63,504 bases of DNA from Gordonia araii NBRC 100433 (GCF_000241265.1 NZ_BAEE01000026.1:1-63504), one strand, 5' to 3'. Positions 26,909-35,263 are shown, counted from the first letter of the stretch. The notes: generated from the letters alone by a model not told the origin. Program-made: numbers and translations.

Positions 26909-27421
26909 TTGAACCCGCGCTCGGCGCGACCGGGTGCGCAGACGCGTGCCGCGATGGCCGTGGTGACGGCCCTCGTCGCGACCGGGTGCGCGGTGTCCGG
27001 GCAGGCGGTGGCGCCCCCGGCCCAGGTGGAGAAGTACACGGCGCAGCAGAAGATCGAGCGCCAGCGCGCCAGCGCGGCGGCGGCGTGCACCTCCACGCTC
27101 AACGAGATGCGCGGATCGCTAAACGCCTACAACGCGATGATCACGACGCTCAACGCCAGTCAAAGCATGGACGAACTCAAAGGCACCGACCGTACCGTCG
27201 CGGCCAGGCTGAGTCGCGACGTCGCGAGCCTGCGCGGCCATGCCGGCAGTGGACTGCCGGATGATCTCGCCGGGCAGATGTCCCGTACCGCCGACACGGC
27301 TGAGGCTGTGCGCAGGGCCGTCACGCGCAAGCAGCGGGCGGCGCTGAACCCCGCGGCGAAGAAGTGGGACGAGGCGCGCCGCGGGCTGCTCGCCGTGTGT
27401 CGGAGCTACTTCACCGGGTGA
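26909..27421 (+). CDS. Lipoprotein, second of a tandem paralogous pair
   Basis: 170 residues from TTG 26909 (GAGG eight bases upstream), 10 bp after its paralogue. The lipobox is LVATGC near residue 27. The mature part has the same pattern: [15 protein letters not shown], a Cys in AAAACTSTL, a [10 protein letters not shown] segment matching [10 protein letters not shown] of the neighbour, and a last Cys in LAVCRSYF. The function is unknown. The pair probably arose by local duplication. Confidence 0.72.
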   Translation: MNPRSARPGAQTRAAMAVVTALVATGCAVSGQAVAPPAQVEKYTAQQKIERQRASAAAACTSTLNEMRGSLNAYNAMITTLNASQSMDELKGTDRTVAARLSRDVASLRGHAGSGLPDDLAGQMSRTADTAEAVRRAVTRKQRAALNPAAKKWDEARRGLLAVCRSYFTG

Positions 27422-27534
27422 ATCCGCGATAGCGACAGTGACCGTTCGGGTTGCGCTCAGGCGCGCGAGCGGGTGGGATAACTACACAGGTCGTCGAGAA
27501 TCACTCGGCGTCGTCCAGATAAGGGAGGTCACGC

Positions 27535-27948
27535 GTGGTCGCCGCCGATGGTTCCGGTGCGCAGAAGCTGGGGTTGAGTAAGGGGCTCGTCGTCCAGGAG
27601 TTGGGGTGGGACGATGACACCGACGACGACCTGCGCGCGGACATCGAGGACATCATCGACGCGGAGATGCTCGACGAGGACGCCGTCGAGGTGATCGACG
27701 TTGTACTCCTGTGGTGGCGCGACGACGACGGTGACCTGACGGATGCTCTGATCGAGGCGATCGGGCCGCTGGCCGACGATGGATACCTATGGGTGCTGTC
27801 ACCGAAGACCGGCAGAAGCGGTCATGTCGAGCCGAGCGAGGTCAGCGAGGCCGCATCGACGACGGGCCTGACGCAGACCAGTGTGACCAACCTGGGCGAC
27901 TGGACCGCCACGCGACTGGTACAGCCGCGTTCGCGCGGTGCGCGCTAG
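27535..27948 (+). CDS. DUF3052 family protein
   Basis: 137 residues, strongly acidic. The core includes LGLSKGLVVQELGWDDDTDD and IDVVLLWWRDDDGDLTDALI and ends with LGDWTATRLV. DUF3052 proteins are conserved in actinobacteria without known function; the homologue next to ahpE in M. tuberculosis is Rv2239c, as I recall. A GGGAGG SD precedes the GTG. It ends 2 bp before ahpE, so the two are cotranscribed. Confidence 0.85.
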   Translation: MVAADGSGAQKLGLSKGLVVQELGWDDDTDDDLRADIEDIIDAEMLDEDAVEVIDVVLLWWRDDDGDLTDALIEAIGPLADDGYLWVLSPKTGRSGHVEPSEVSEAASTTGLTQTSVTNLGDWTATRLVQPRSRGAR

Positions 27949-27950
27949 GC

Positions 27951-28421
27951 ATGCAGGATCTGATCGCCGTCGGTAGCCGCGCGCCGGACTTCACTTTGCC
28001 CGACCAGAACAACCAACGGGTGAATCTGTCGACGCTGACCGACGAACGCCGCACGCTGCTGGTCTTCTTCCCACTCGCCTTCACCGGCAACTGCGAGGGC
28101 GAACTCGGCCTCATCCGCGACCGGCTGCCCGAGTTCGACAACGATTCGCTGACAACGGTGGCGATATCGGTCGGCCCGCCGCCCACGCACAAGGTGTGGT
28201 CGAGTGCGCAGGGGTTCCTGTTCCCGATCCTGTCCGACTTCTGGCCGCACGGCGCGGTAGCGCAACAGTACGGGGTGTTCAGCGAGCGCCACGGCTATTC
28301 GTTGCGCGGCACGGTGCTCGTCGACCGGGACCGCAGCGTGTTGTTCTCCGACGCCGCCGAGGCGGGCGCTCCGAGGGACGACTCGGTCTGGGAGCGCGCG
28401 CTGGCCGCGGTGCAGGTTTGA
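27951..28421 (+). CDS. ahpE: One-Cys peroxiredoxin AhpE
   Basis: 156 residues. It reduces peroxides and peroxynitrite through a single peroxidatic Cys. The active site is P41-L-A-F-T45-G-N-C48-E-G-E (PLAFTGNCEGELGL), and LSDFWPHGAVAQQYGVF and the Arg in SLRGTVLVD are conserved. M. tuberculosis AhpE has GICQGEL at the same place. There is no resolving Cys. The ATG at 27951 lies 2 bp after the DUF3052 stop. Confidence 0.92.
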   Translation: MQDLIAVGSRAPDFTLPDQNNQRVNLSTLTDERRTLLVFFPLAFTGNCEGELGLIRDRLPEFDNDSLTTVAISVGPPPTHKVWSSAQGFLFPILSDFWPHGAVAQQYGVFSERHGYSLRGTVLVDRDRSVLFSDAAEAGAPRDDSVWERALAAVQV

Positions 28422-28480
28422 ACCGCGACCGGCGAGCACGCTAGATTTGCCTAGCCATCGACGTCGATGACGGCGGGCGA

Positions 28481-28552
28481 GCGCGTATAGCTCAGCGGTA
28501 GAGCTCTGGTCTTACACACCAGCGGTCGTAGGTTCAAATCCTACTGCGCGCA
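28481..28552 (+). tRNA. tRNA-Val (TAC)
   Basis: A cloverleaf with acceptor GCGCGTA/TGCGCGC (one G-U pair), D-arm AGCTCAGCGGTAGAGCT, anticodon loop CTTACAC (TAC), T-arm GTAGGTTCAAATCCTAC and discriminator A. CCA is not encoded. It is followed within 75 bp by the 3' remnant of an integrase gene, the usual arrangement at a tRNA attachment site. Confidence 0.96.
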
Positions 28553-28622
28553 CTGTTATATATGTATATATGCAGGTCAAGGGGCAACTTTCCGGGACTC
28601 CCGATAGGTTGCCCTTCTCCTT

Positions 28623-28772
28623 TTACCCACATTTTGCCCACACTCGGAAATCACGTGGCCGTAACGGGACCATCTTGTCGAGCGCTGCGGCGACCGAATC
28701 GAGGTCGTCGTCGTGCAGATGTCCGCCGTGACCGGCGGCGCGAACACCTACATCGACGTCGTGCCCGACTAG
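28623..28772 (-). pseudogene. 3' remnant of a tyrosine (phage-type) integrase gene
   Basis: A minus-strand frame of about 49 codons ends in TAA at 28625-28623. It reads GHLHDDDLDSVAAALDKM and then DFRVWAKCG. The first part matches the YGHLFDDDLDAVA-type C-terminal helix just after the catalytic Tyr of actinophage and integrative-element integrases, and the tail is typical of such proteins. A stop closes the frame upstream, and no catalytic core remains. It lies against tRNA-Val, so it marks an old integration. Confidence 0.65.
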
Positions 28773-28808
28773 TCACGTAGATCGGTGCGCACCGCGGCCC
28801 CTGCCCAT

Positions 28809-29234
28809 CTAGTCAGACTTCACGAGCTGGTCGGCGCGCTGGTAGGACACGTCGAGGATCGCACCGATATCGCGCAGGGGCACCCCGCGACCGGCGAGCT
28901 GACGTGCCACGCGCCTCGATTCGGCTTGTGCCTCGTTCTCCATCTCTGCGGCGCGAGCCTTGAGCTTGGCGATATTGGCGGCGGCCGAGATCAGATCGTC
29001 CTTGTAGTCGACTGTGACGTGGACGTCGAGTCCTACGGCGCTGGGCGCGGAGTCGGTGACTGAGCAGATGAAGTCGCGCGCCTCGCGGTTGATGTCGGCG
29101 TAGCGGCGGGCCTGGGTGATCGCCTCGTCGGGGAAGCGGGCGCCGGTGGCATCGACATATCCGTCGAGTTCGGGAACGCGGATCATCCACCATCGTCCGT
29201 CGCGGTGGACGTCTACCCGATAGATCGTGCTCAT
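28809..29234 (-). CDS. hicB: HicB-type antitoxin with C-terminal HTH
   Basis: 141 residues. Residues about 3-45 are the partial RNase-H-like HicB fold (YRVDVHRDGRWWMIRVPELD, then DEAITQARRYADI). A helical linker (about 85-112) and an HTH resembling sigma region 4 (PLRDIGAILDVSYQRADQLV) follow; the latter would bind the operator. It neutralises the HicA toxin encoded just upstream. The ATG overlaps the hicA stop by 4 bp, so translation is coupled. Confidence 0.82.
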   Translation of the reverse strand: MSTIYRVDVHRDGRWWMIRVPELDGYVDATGARFPDEAITQARRYADINREARDFICSVTDSAPSAVGLDVHVTVDYKDDLISAAANIAKLKARAAEMENEAQAESRRVARQLAGRGVPLRDIGAILDVSYQRADQLVKSD

Positions 29235-29443
29235 TGTGCCTCCTCTTGGTTGCTCGCTTCGATGGCCTTGTTCACCTGTCGGTGGACACCCGGCGAGATC
29301 GTGCGGTGTCCGTCGGGTAGCGACACCTTGTAGTTGCCCGACGGGCTGACCCACACGGTGTGCGAGCCTATGGCGTTGCGCGGGCTGAAGCCCGCCGCCT
29401 TGAGTCGCTTGATGATGGTCCGAGTGGGCGCCTCACCGATCAT
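29231..29443 (-). CDS. hicA: HicA-type mRNA interferase toxin
   Basis: 70 residues, the usual size. The double-stranded-RNA-binding-like fold begins with PTRTIIKRLKAAGF and has the catalytic His, H28, in IGSHTVWVSPSG, then KVSLPDGHRTISPGVHRQV. HicA cleaves mRNA when free of HicB. There is no SD. A TAGACT -10 with TTGACT -35 ends 6 nt before the ATG, predicting a leaderless transcript inside the HicB operator. Confidence 0.85.
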   Translation of the reverse strand: MIGEAPTRTIIKRLKAAGFSPRNAIGSHTVWVSPSGNYKVSLPDGHRTISPGVHRQVNKAIEASNQEEAQ

Positions 29444-29449
29444 GACACT

Positions 29450-29490
29450 AGTCTATCTGTCTAGACGAATGCAAGTCAAGTTAGATAGAC
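29450..29490 (-). promoter_or_regulatory. hicAB promoter and HicB operator
   Basis: Minus-strand promoter: -35 TTGACT (29479-29474), 18-bp spacer, -10 TAGACT (29455-29450). It is bracketed by an inverted repeat, GTCTATCT (29451-29458) and AGATAGAC (29483-29490), with a further perfect palindrome GTCTAGAC (29459-29466) between them. The arms cover the -10 and flank the -35, as expected for autorepression. Confidence 0.7.
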
Positions 29491-29565
29491 AATATGCTAC
29501 CGCAAACCTGCCTCCACCCGCCGAATACCGGGACGGCGAGAGGTAGGACGCTAGCCGCCTTCGCG

Positions 29566-29587
29566 TGATATCATCATAACGATATCG
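29566..29587. promoter_or_regulatory. Operator of the vapBC/fitAB pair
   Basis: TGATATCA (29566-29573) and CGATATCG (29580-29587) are two palindromic half-sites sharing GATATC, with centres 14 bp apart, just upstream of the SD of the antitoxin gene. This is the style of operators bound by ribbon-helix-helix antitoxins. Confidence 0.6.
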
Positions 29588-29599
29588 GAGGTGATTGCT

Positions 29600-29827
29600 G
29601 TGGAGCAGATTCTGATTCGCAACCTTCCTGCCGGCACGAAGGCGGCACTCAAGGCGCGCGCCGAACAGCACCGGCGGTCCGTTGAGGCCGAGGCACGCGA
29701 CATCCTCGCTGAAGCGCTCGAACGTGAGCCGGCCACCCTCGTTGATCTACTCGGCACCGAGGAAGGTGCGGACATCGAGTTCGAGCCGGAAGGCCTCGGG
29801 CTAACTGCTCGCACCTCTGACCTGTGA
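29600..29827 (+). CDS. FitA/VapB-type ribbon-helix-helix antitoxin
   Basis: 75 residues. The N-terminal RHH strand and helices read [20 protein letters not shown] and [15 protein letters not shown], the signature of plasmid-stability FitA-like antitoxins. The C-terminal tail, which should wrap the toxin, ends [11 protein letters not shown]. The GTG at 29600 is preferred over GTG 29591 because GGAGGTGAT lies 4-5 nt before it. The stop overlaps the toxin start by 4 bp. Confidence 0.82.
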   Translation: MEQILIRNLPAGTKAALKARAEQHRRSVEAEARDILAEALEREPATLVDLLGTEEGADIEFEPEGLGLTARTSDL

Positions 29828-30246
29828 CTAGGACGATGCAGTACGTTCTGGACACGAACGTGGTCTCTGCCCTGCGGGTCCGTGGACGCAACACGCAGGT
29901 CGAGGCCTGGGTGTCAGCGGTTCCAGTCGCCGACCAGTTCGTGACAGCACCGTCTATCGCCGAGATCGAGCGCGGCGTGATCGCCCGGGAGCGATCTGAC
30001 CCATCCCAGGGTCAGGTCCTGCGGCGCTGGTTCGACGATCACGTTCTGCCAGCATTTTCCGGACGGGTGCTGCCTTTCGACCTACCGGCCGCGCGAATCC
30101 TGGCCACCTACCGCGTCCCAGAACATGCTCCGCTCGATGACGCACTCATCGCTGCCATCAGTCAGGCCGCGCACATGACCGTGGTCACGCGGAACACTCG
30201 ACATTTCGAGCCGCTCGGCGTCGACACAATTAACCCGTGGGCTTAG
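29824..30246 (+). CDS. VapC/FitB-type PIN-domain ribonuclease toxin
   Basis: 140 residues. The PIN-domain acidic residues are D10 ([11 protein letters not shown]), E47 ([10 protein letters not shown]) and D105/D106 ([11 protein letters not shown]), and VTRNTRHF follows as in FitB. These enzymes cleave specific tRNAs or rRNA when not bound by antitoxin. It starts with GTG overlapping the antitoxin stop (GTGA). Its TAG stop abuts the stop of the convergent esterase gene. Confidence 0.85.
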   Translation: MTRTMQYVLDTNVVSALRVRGRNTQVEAWVSAVPVADQFVTAPSIAEIERGVIARERSDPSQGQVLRRWFDDHVLPAFSGRVLPFDLPAARILATYRVPEHAPLDDALIAAISQAAHMTVVTRNTRHFEPLGVDTINPWA

Positions 30247-31209
30247 TCAGCTGCCCACGATCAACCCCGGGCGCTGCAGCTGGAAGAACTGCCAGATCAG
30301 CGCGGCGGCGTTGACCCGGTCGGACGGTCGCCAATCGGAGCGGGTGGAGCCCGGCCAGCGATGCGTTCCGCCGTCGATCCGCACATGACTCACCATCGTG
30401 CCCAGCGGCCGGCAGACGAACCAGTCGATGCGGGTGACGTTGGAGGCGATCTTTCGCTCCAGCGGTTGCTGGCACCCCGATCGGACGGTCCAGCGGTCGA
30501 GGTAGGCGGGAACCGCGGGAAGGTTCGAGCCGAACTTGTAGGCACCGTCGTAGGGGACGATCCGGTCCTCGGTGCCGTGGAACTCGATCCTCGATACTGC
30601 TCGGGAATGCTGGCAGCCGCGCTGAGACTGGGGGTAGAAGGCCCCCGACACCATGGCGATCCCGGCGAACTGTCCGGGGAGCTGGCATGCCAACAGATTG
30701 ACCAGGCCGCCGCCGTTGGAACGGCCGACGGCGAAGATCCGGCTGCGATCGACGCACGCCTCCGAACTGATCTTGCGGATGATGGCGCGCGTGAACGCGA
30801 TGTCGTCGGCCTTCGGGTTCGCGTACGGCGCCGACTGCCAGGAGCGCGGCCCCGTGCTGCTGCGCAGGCCGTCGGGGTAGGCGACGATCGCGGGCAGCCG
30901 CGACAGCTGGGTGTAGCGCTCGAACCAGATCGCCTTCTCGCCGCGGCCGTGGAACGCCAGGATCAACGGAGCAGCACTGCCTCGGCTGTACCCGGACGGC
31001 AGGTGAACCCGAAAGTGTCGTTCGACGCCGTTGACCTGCAAGGTCCGCGAGACCGAGGAGTTGGCGGCGAGATTGGCCGAACCGCTGCACGCGGCTGCCG
31101 GGCTGGCGACGACCTGCGGCGCGGCCACGACGTACTGGGCGGCGCTGCCACCGATGAGTCCGGCGGTGGCGAGGACACCGGCAGATAACGCAAGTCGACG
31201 AGAAAGCAC
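30247..31209 (-). CDS. Secreted esterase of the PHB depolymerase/feruloyl esterase (LpqC-like) family
   Basis: 320 residues. A signal sequence (SRRLALSAGVLATAGLIGGS) is followed by an alpha/beta hydrolase domain. Landmarks are ILAFHGRGEKAIWFE, the nucleophile in VGRSNGGGLVNLL, the Asp region HGTEDRIVPYDG and the final His in GGTHRWPGS. The substrate is unknown. I take GTG 31209 because TATTCT sits 7 nt upstream and no SD is present; ATG 31248 adds an unlikely leader. Confidence 0.78.
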   Translation of the reverse strand: MLSRRLALSAGVLATAGLIGGSAAQYVVAAPQVVASPAAACSGSANLAANSSVSRTLQVNGVERHFRVHLPSGYSRGSAAPLILAFHGRGEKAIWFERYTQLSRLPAIVAYPDGLRSSTGPRSWQSAPYANPKADDIAFTRAIIRKISSEACVDRSRIFAVGRSNGGGLVNLLACQLPGQFAGIAMVSGAFYPQSQRGCQHSRAVSRIEFHGTEDRIVPYDGAYKFGSNLPAVPAYLDRWTVRSGCQQPLERKIASNVTRIDWFVCRPLGTMVSHVRIDGGTHRWPGSTRSDWRPSDRVNAAALIWQFFQLQRPGLIVGS

Positions 31210-31350
31210 GACGATCAGAATAGGGTGGCATCCAGTGATCACCTGCATCGACGGTGCCCAGGCGCATGAGGCGCCGATCGCATTGCCGCATGAAGCGTGA
31301 CCATTTCGTCACCTTGAGTGTGACGAGAATCACTCACATGAGAGGGAGAT

Positions 31351-32646
31351 ATGCATCGGTCTGCTCGTTGGGGGATTGCCGCGCTCGCGGCGGTGGTGGC
31401 GACCGCGGTCATGCCCGCGACAAGTCAGGCCGCAGCGCCGTTGCCGCCCGGTTTCCTGTGGGGCGTGGCCTCCTCCGGCTTCCAATCCGAGGGATCGCCC
31501 GGCGGAAAGCCGGCGAGCAACTGGACGGTGCCGCGGTCGGGGCAGACTCCCATCGGGCGGTCGGTGGATTTCCGCAACCGCTACCGATCCGACATCGCGC
31601 TCGCACGGGGACTGGGCGTGAAGGTGTACCGGGTCGGCGTCGAATGGGCCCGTGTGCAGCCGTCGCCCACCCGGTTCGACGAGCGGGAATGGGCCTACTA
31701 CGACGACATGATCGGCGCGATCGTCGCCGCGGGGATGCGCCCGATGATCACCATCGACCACTGGGTGTACCCGCAGTGGATGATGAGGGCCGGTGGATGG
31801 ACCAACCCGGCGTCGGTCCGGTGGTGGCTGCGATACGCCAACCGTGTGGTGCACCGGTTCGCGAAGTTCGATCCGATGTGGGTGACGTTCAACGAGCCCG
31901 TCGTGAACATCGCGCAGCAACTCTCTCGCGGTGAGCTTCCGCCGTCGGCGGCGCCGACCATGGCCGACCGCATGGTCGAGGTCAATCGGCGAATCTACCG
32001 GGAGATCCATCGGATCCAGCCGCGCGCGATGGTGACCTCCAACTCCGCGTACATACCGGCCGGTGGTGAACCGCTGATCGACCCGGTGCTCACCGACCGG
32101 TTCATGCGCCACGCCGACTACGTGGGCGTCGACAACTACTACGGTTTCTCGCTCGGCAACCCGCTCGCGGTCACCGGTGCGCTGCGCGACGGCATGGCGG
32201 GACTTCCGGTCAGTGCCGACAGCATCTACTACGCACTGCGCTACAACGCCCGGCGGTACCCGGGCAAGCCGATCTACGTGGTGGAGAGCGGCATGCCGAC
32301 CGCGGACGGCAAACCGCGATCCGACGGCTACCGGCGCGGCGACCACCTGGCCGACCTCATCTACTGGGTACAACGGGCACGGGCCGCGGGAATCCCGGTC
32401 ATCGGCTACAACTACTGGAGTCTCACCGACAATTACGAGTGGGGGAGCTTCACCCCGCGCTTCGGCCTCTACACCGTCAACGTGGAGCGCGACCGCAGCC
32501 TGCGGCGGATTCCCACCGACGCCGTGCCGGTTTACCGTCGGATCATTTCGCGCAACGGCGTCGCGCCCAGCTATCGACCCACCCGTCCGGCGGAGTTCTG
32601 CTCGATCGTGGAAGCGGCCGCGAGCTGCCTCGAACCGGTACGGTGA
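31351..32646 (+). CDS. Secreted glycoside hydrolase family 1 (beta-glucosidase-like)
   Basis: 431 residues. Signal peptide of about 28 residues (ending TSQAAA), then a GH1 TIM barrel. It starts LPPGFLWGVASSGFQSEG, with the acid/base E182 in VTFNEPVVN and the nucleophile E312 in YVVESGMP; GYNYWSLTDNYEWGSFTPRFG is the usual sugar-site segment. It retains beta-glycosidic activity on paper; the sugar is unknown. An exported GH1 is unusual, since most are cytosolic. GAGGGAG precedes the ATG. A 6-bp inverted repeat (31315-31336) lies just upstream. Confidence 0.88.
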   Translation: MHRSARWGIAALAAVVATAVMPATSQAAAPLPPGFLWGVASSGFQSEGSPGGKPASNWTVPRSGQTPIGRSVDFRNRYRSDIALARGLGVKVYRVGVEWARVQPSPTRFDEREWAYYDDMIGAIVAAGMRPMITIDHWVYPQWMMRAGGWTNPASVRWWLRYANRVVHRFAKFDPMWVTFNEPVVNIAQQLSRGELPPSAAPTMADRMVEVNRRIYREIHRIQPRAMVTSNSAYIPAGGEPLIDPVLTDRFMRHADYVGVDNYYGFSLGNPLAVTGALRDGMAGLPVSADSIYYALRYNARRYPGKPIYVVESGMPTADGKPRSDGYRRGDHLADLIYWVQRARAAGIPVIGYNYWSLTDNYEWGSFTPRFGLYTVNVERDRSLRRIPTDAVPVYRRIISRNGVAPSYRPTRPAEFCSIVEAAASCLEPVR

Positions 32647-32653
32647 TGGCACT

Positions 32654-33469
32654 ATGAGTCGCTCGCCGATCGATTCCGCGCCCGTCGTCACCGCTTTGGG
32701 GCAGGAGTGGGCCGCGTTGCGGGACCTGTTCGCCGGCCTGTCCGACGAGCAGTTAGCCGCGCCGTCAGTGCTGCCGGGGTGGACGAACGCGGACATCCTC
32801 GCCCACGTGATCGGTACGGAAAGCCTGCTGGCCGGACGACCGGTTCCCGAACGCGAGGTGAGCGGGCGCGCGCATGTTCGCAACCCGATCGGCGAGTTGA
32901 ACGAGAAGTGGATCGAGGAGTTCCGCGGCCGCCCGGCCGGCGAGGTGCTCGAAGCCTTCGACTCGATCACCGCCGAGCGGGCGAGCGCGCTGGCCGCGAT
33001 GTCCGACGAGGAGATGGCCGCGGAGACGCTGACACCGGCCGGTCCGGACAGCTACGCGCGATTCATGAGAATCCGTGTCTTCGATTGCTGGATCCACGAA
33101 CTCGACGTCCGCGACGGATTGGCCCTCGGATCGCCGACGACGGCCGGTCCGGCCGCGGTCGCGGTCGAGGAGGCAGCGGCATCGCTGCCGTACGTCCTGG
33201 CCAAACGAGCGGGGGTGCCGCGCGGCAGCACGGTGGTGTTGCGGCTCACCGGCCTGGTGGACCGATCATTGGCCGTCGACGTCGCCGACCGCGCGACGCT
33301 CGTCGCCGCCGAAGAGGTTGCCGAACCCGACGTCGTGCTGACCGTCGACACGTGCGAGTTCTTCCGCCTCATAGGTGGACGCCGCGACGCGAATCCGTCG
33401 ACGGTGGGTATCACCGGTGACCAGGCGCTCGGCGAGCGGATCGCCGCGAATCTCGCCTATACGATCTGA
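32654..33469 (+). CDS. DinB-fold protein, mycothiol-dependent maleylpyruvate isomerase family
   Basis: 271 residues. The N-terminal four-helix DinB_2 bundle has the metal ligands in ADILAHVIGTE and CWIHELDVRDGL (H-x3-D type). The C-terminal SCP2-like domain covers about residues 185-271. The family includes mycothiol-dependent isomerases and detoxification enzymes of actinobacteria; the substrate here is unknown. The ATG is 7 bp after the GH1 stop. The end overlaps the convergent spermidine-synthase-like gene by 13 bp. Confidence 0.8.
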   Translation: MSRSPIDSAPVVTALGQEWAALRDLFAGLSDEQLAAPSVLPGWTNADILAHVIGTESLLAGRPVPEREVSGRAHVRNPIGELNEKWIEEFRGRPAGEVLEAFDSITAERASALAAMSDEEMAAETLTPAGPDSYARFMRIRVFDCWIHELDVRDGLALGSPTTAGPAAVAVEEAAASLPYVLAKRAGVPRGSTVVLRLTGLVDRSLAVDVADRATLVAAEEVAEPDVVLTVDTCEFFRLIGGRRDANPSTVGITGDQALGERIAANLAYTI

Positions 33470-34296
33470 CCGGCCCCCGCCCGCAGGTCGGCGTCGCGCA
33501 ACGGCACCGCCGTGCCGGCGAGCGCGCGGGCTCGTGTGTCGTCGAGAATCTGCGCCGGTTGCGGATCGGCGAGCAGTGCCCGCGTCAGCGCTGGCGTCAC
33601 GTCGATCGGAGCGCGGCTGGCGCCGATCACCACGTTGCCCGTGCGGCGGCCCTTGAGCATCGCGGCGTCGGCGACGGCGACGACGTGCTCGAATACGTTC
33701 CCGATGGTCGCCAGTTCCGTCCGGGCCAAGGTCAACCGGCGGTCATCGGCGCAGTTGACGAGGTAGAGCCCCCCGTCGTCGAGGAGGGCCGCCACCGCCT
33801 CGGTGAACTCCACCGTCGTCAGGTGGCCGGGCGCGCGTTCGCCGTTGAACGCGTCGCGGATGACCAGATCGCGGGTGCGCGGCGTCAGCTGTTCGACGAC
33901 GGTGCGCGCTTCACCCACCCGGATGCGGAGCGCGGGGGATCGGGGCAGGTCGAACCACTCGCGCGCGTACGCCGCCAGCGCCGCATCGATCTCCACGGCC
34001 ACCTGTCGGGCGCCGCCTCGATGGCGGTGGTCGAAGTATCGGGGCAGCGCGCAGGCGGCCGCGCCGAGATGAAGCACGCGGGGGCAGCGCGGTCCGGACG
34101 GGAATCGGTCGTCGGCGAGCACGACCATCTGGCGCATGTATTCGAAATCGAGGCGCGACGGGTCGTCGGGGTCGATGTGGCTGCTCTCCGCGCCGTTGAT
34201 GGACAGCAGCCAGCCACCGCCGATCGCTGCCAACTCGGCTGTGCCGGTGTCGATCGGGTAGACCCCCGGGGAGGGGGCGGGGTTGCGGGCTGCCAC
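33457..34296 (-). CDS. Spermidine synthase-like protein (Rossmann methyltransferase fold)
   Basis: 279 residues. A short beta N-terminal part precedes the SAM-type fold: VLHLGAAACALPRYF (motif I region), QVAVEIDAALAAYAREWF (acidic end of strand 2) and DLVIRDAFNGERAPGHL. Actinobacterial proteins of this short type are annotated as spermidine synthases or fused-MFS relatives but lack proof of polyamine activity. GTG 34296 is chosen because TAGACT lies 7 nt upstream (leaderless). It is divergent from cobD by 49 bp. Confidence 0.75.
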   Translation of the reverse strand: MAARNPAPSPGVYPIDTGTAELAAIGGGWLLSINGAESSHIDPDDPSRLDFEYMRQMVVLADDRFPSGPRCPRVLHLGAAACALPRYFDHRHRGGARQVAVEIDAALAAYAREWFDLPRSPALRIRVGEARTVVEQLTPRTRDLVIRDAFNGERAPGHLTTVEFTEAVAALLDDGGLYLVNCADDRRLTLARTELATIGNVFEHVVAVADAAMLKGRRTGNVVIGASRAPIDVTPALTRALLADPQPAQILDDTRARALAGTAVPLRDADLRAGAGQIV

Positions 34297-34345
34297 GCGG
34301 CCAAGTCTAAGGCCCGCCGACGCGCGCACTGGATACGCTTGGCCA

Positions 34346-35263
34346 ATGAAGACAGCCGCCGGGATCGTCATCGGGGCTCTCGCCGATACCGCGGTGGGTG
34401 ATCCGCGCCGCTGGCATCCGGTGGCAGGATTCGGGCGGCTGGCCGGGACGCTGGAGCGCAAGATCTATGCGCCGAGCCGCGCGAAGGGCGCGCTGTTCAC
34501 GCTCGTGTGCGTCTCGGCGGCAACGCTGGTCGGCGCGGTCTTGGACCGATTCGGTGTGTTGGGGGTCACCGCGGCCACGTGGACCGCGCTGGGGGGAAGA
34601 TCCCTTGCGGCAGTGGGTGATTCGATGGCGGATGCGTTGGAGTCAGGCGATCTGGTCGCCGCCCGTGCATTGGTTCCGAGCCTGTGCGGGCGTGATCCGG
34701 AGGCGCTCGACGAAGCGGGCATCTGCCGTGCGGCGGTGGAGTCGATCGCCGAGAATACGTCCGATGCCGCGGTCGCGCCGCTGCTGGCCGCCGCGGTGGC
34801 GGGGGCGCCCGGTGTACTCGCTTACCGAGCGATCAACACGCTCGACGCGATGGTGGGGTACCGCAACGACCGGTATCGCGAATTCGGTTGGGCCAGCGCA
34901 CGTCTGGACGACGTGGCCAACTATGTTCCGGCTCGCCTGTCCGGCGTGCTGGCCGTGTTGTGCGGCCCGTCGCCAGCGTCGGCCGTCGCGACCTGGCGCC
35001 GCGACGCGCGCCGTCACCCCAGCCCGAACGCCGGCGTCGTCGAAGCAGCCTTTGCCGGTGCACTGGACCTTTCGCTCGGCGGTACGACGGCCTATCACGG
35101 GTACACGGAGGAGCGGCCGGTGCTCGGGACGGGGCGCGCACCGCAGGTCGAAGACTTGCGCGCCGCGGTGCGACTGTCGAGGCGTGTCCGCGCCGGGGCG
35201 GTGGTGGTCGCCGTCGCGATAGCGTTCAGCCGCGGCCGTAGCGGTCGGCGAGCTTGCGTTTGA
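34346..35263 (+). CDS. cobD: Adenosylcobinamide-phosphate synthase CobD/CbiB
   Basis: 305 residues. A membrane enzyme that attaches the aminopropanol arm to cobyric acid in cobalamin synthesis. Family marks: GALADTAVGDPRRWHPVAGFG at the N-terminus, ESIAENTSDAAVAPLLAA, AYRAINTLDAMVGYRNDRY and the RRHPSPNAGVVEAAFAGAL stretch. TACGCT lies 6 nt before the ATG (leaderless). The last 38 bp overlap the convergent SURF1 gene. Same neighbourhood as Rv2236c. Confidence 0.92.
   Translation: MKTAAGIVIGALADTAVGDPRRWHPVAGFGRLAGTLERKIYAPSRAKGALFTLVCVSAATLVGAVLDRFGVLGVTAATWTALGGRSLAAVGDSMADALESGDLVAARALVPSLCGRDPEALDEAGICRAAVESIAENTSDAAVAPLLAAAVAGAPGVLAYRAINTLDAMVGYRNDRYREFGWASARLDDVANYVPARLSGVLAVLCGPSPASAVATWRRDARRHPSPNAGVVEAAFAGALDLSLGGTTAYHGYTEERPVLGTGRAPQVEDLRAAVRLSRRVRAGAVVVAVAIAFSRGRSGRRACV

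Noticed and set aside
28562..28780. A 72-codon plus-strand frame after tRNA-Val
   Set aside because: The minus strand reads as an integrase C-terminus there, and the plus frame has no SD or family match.
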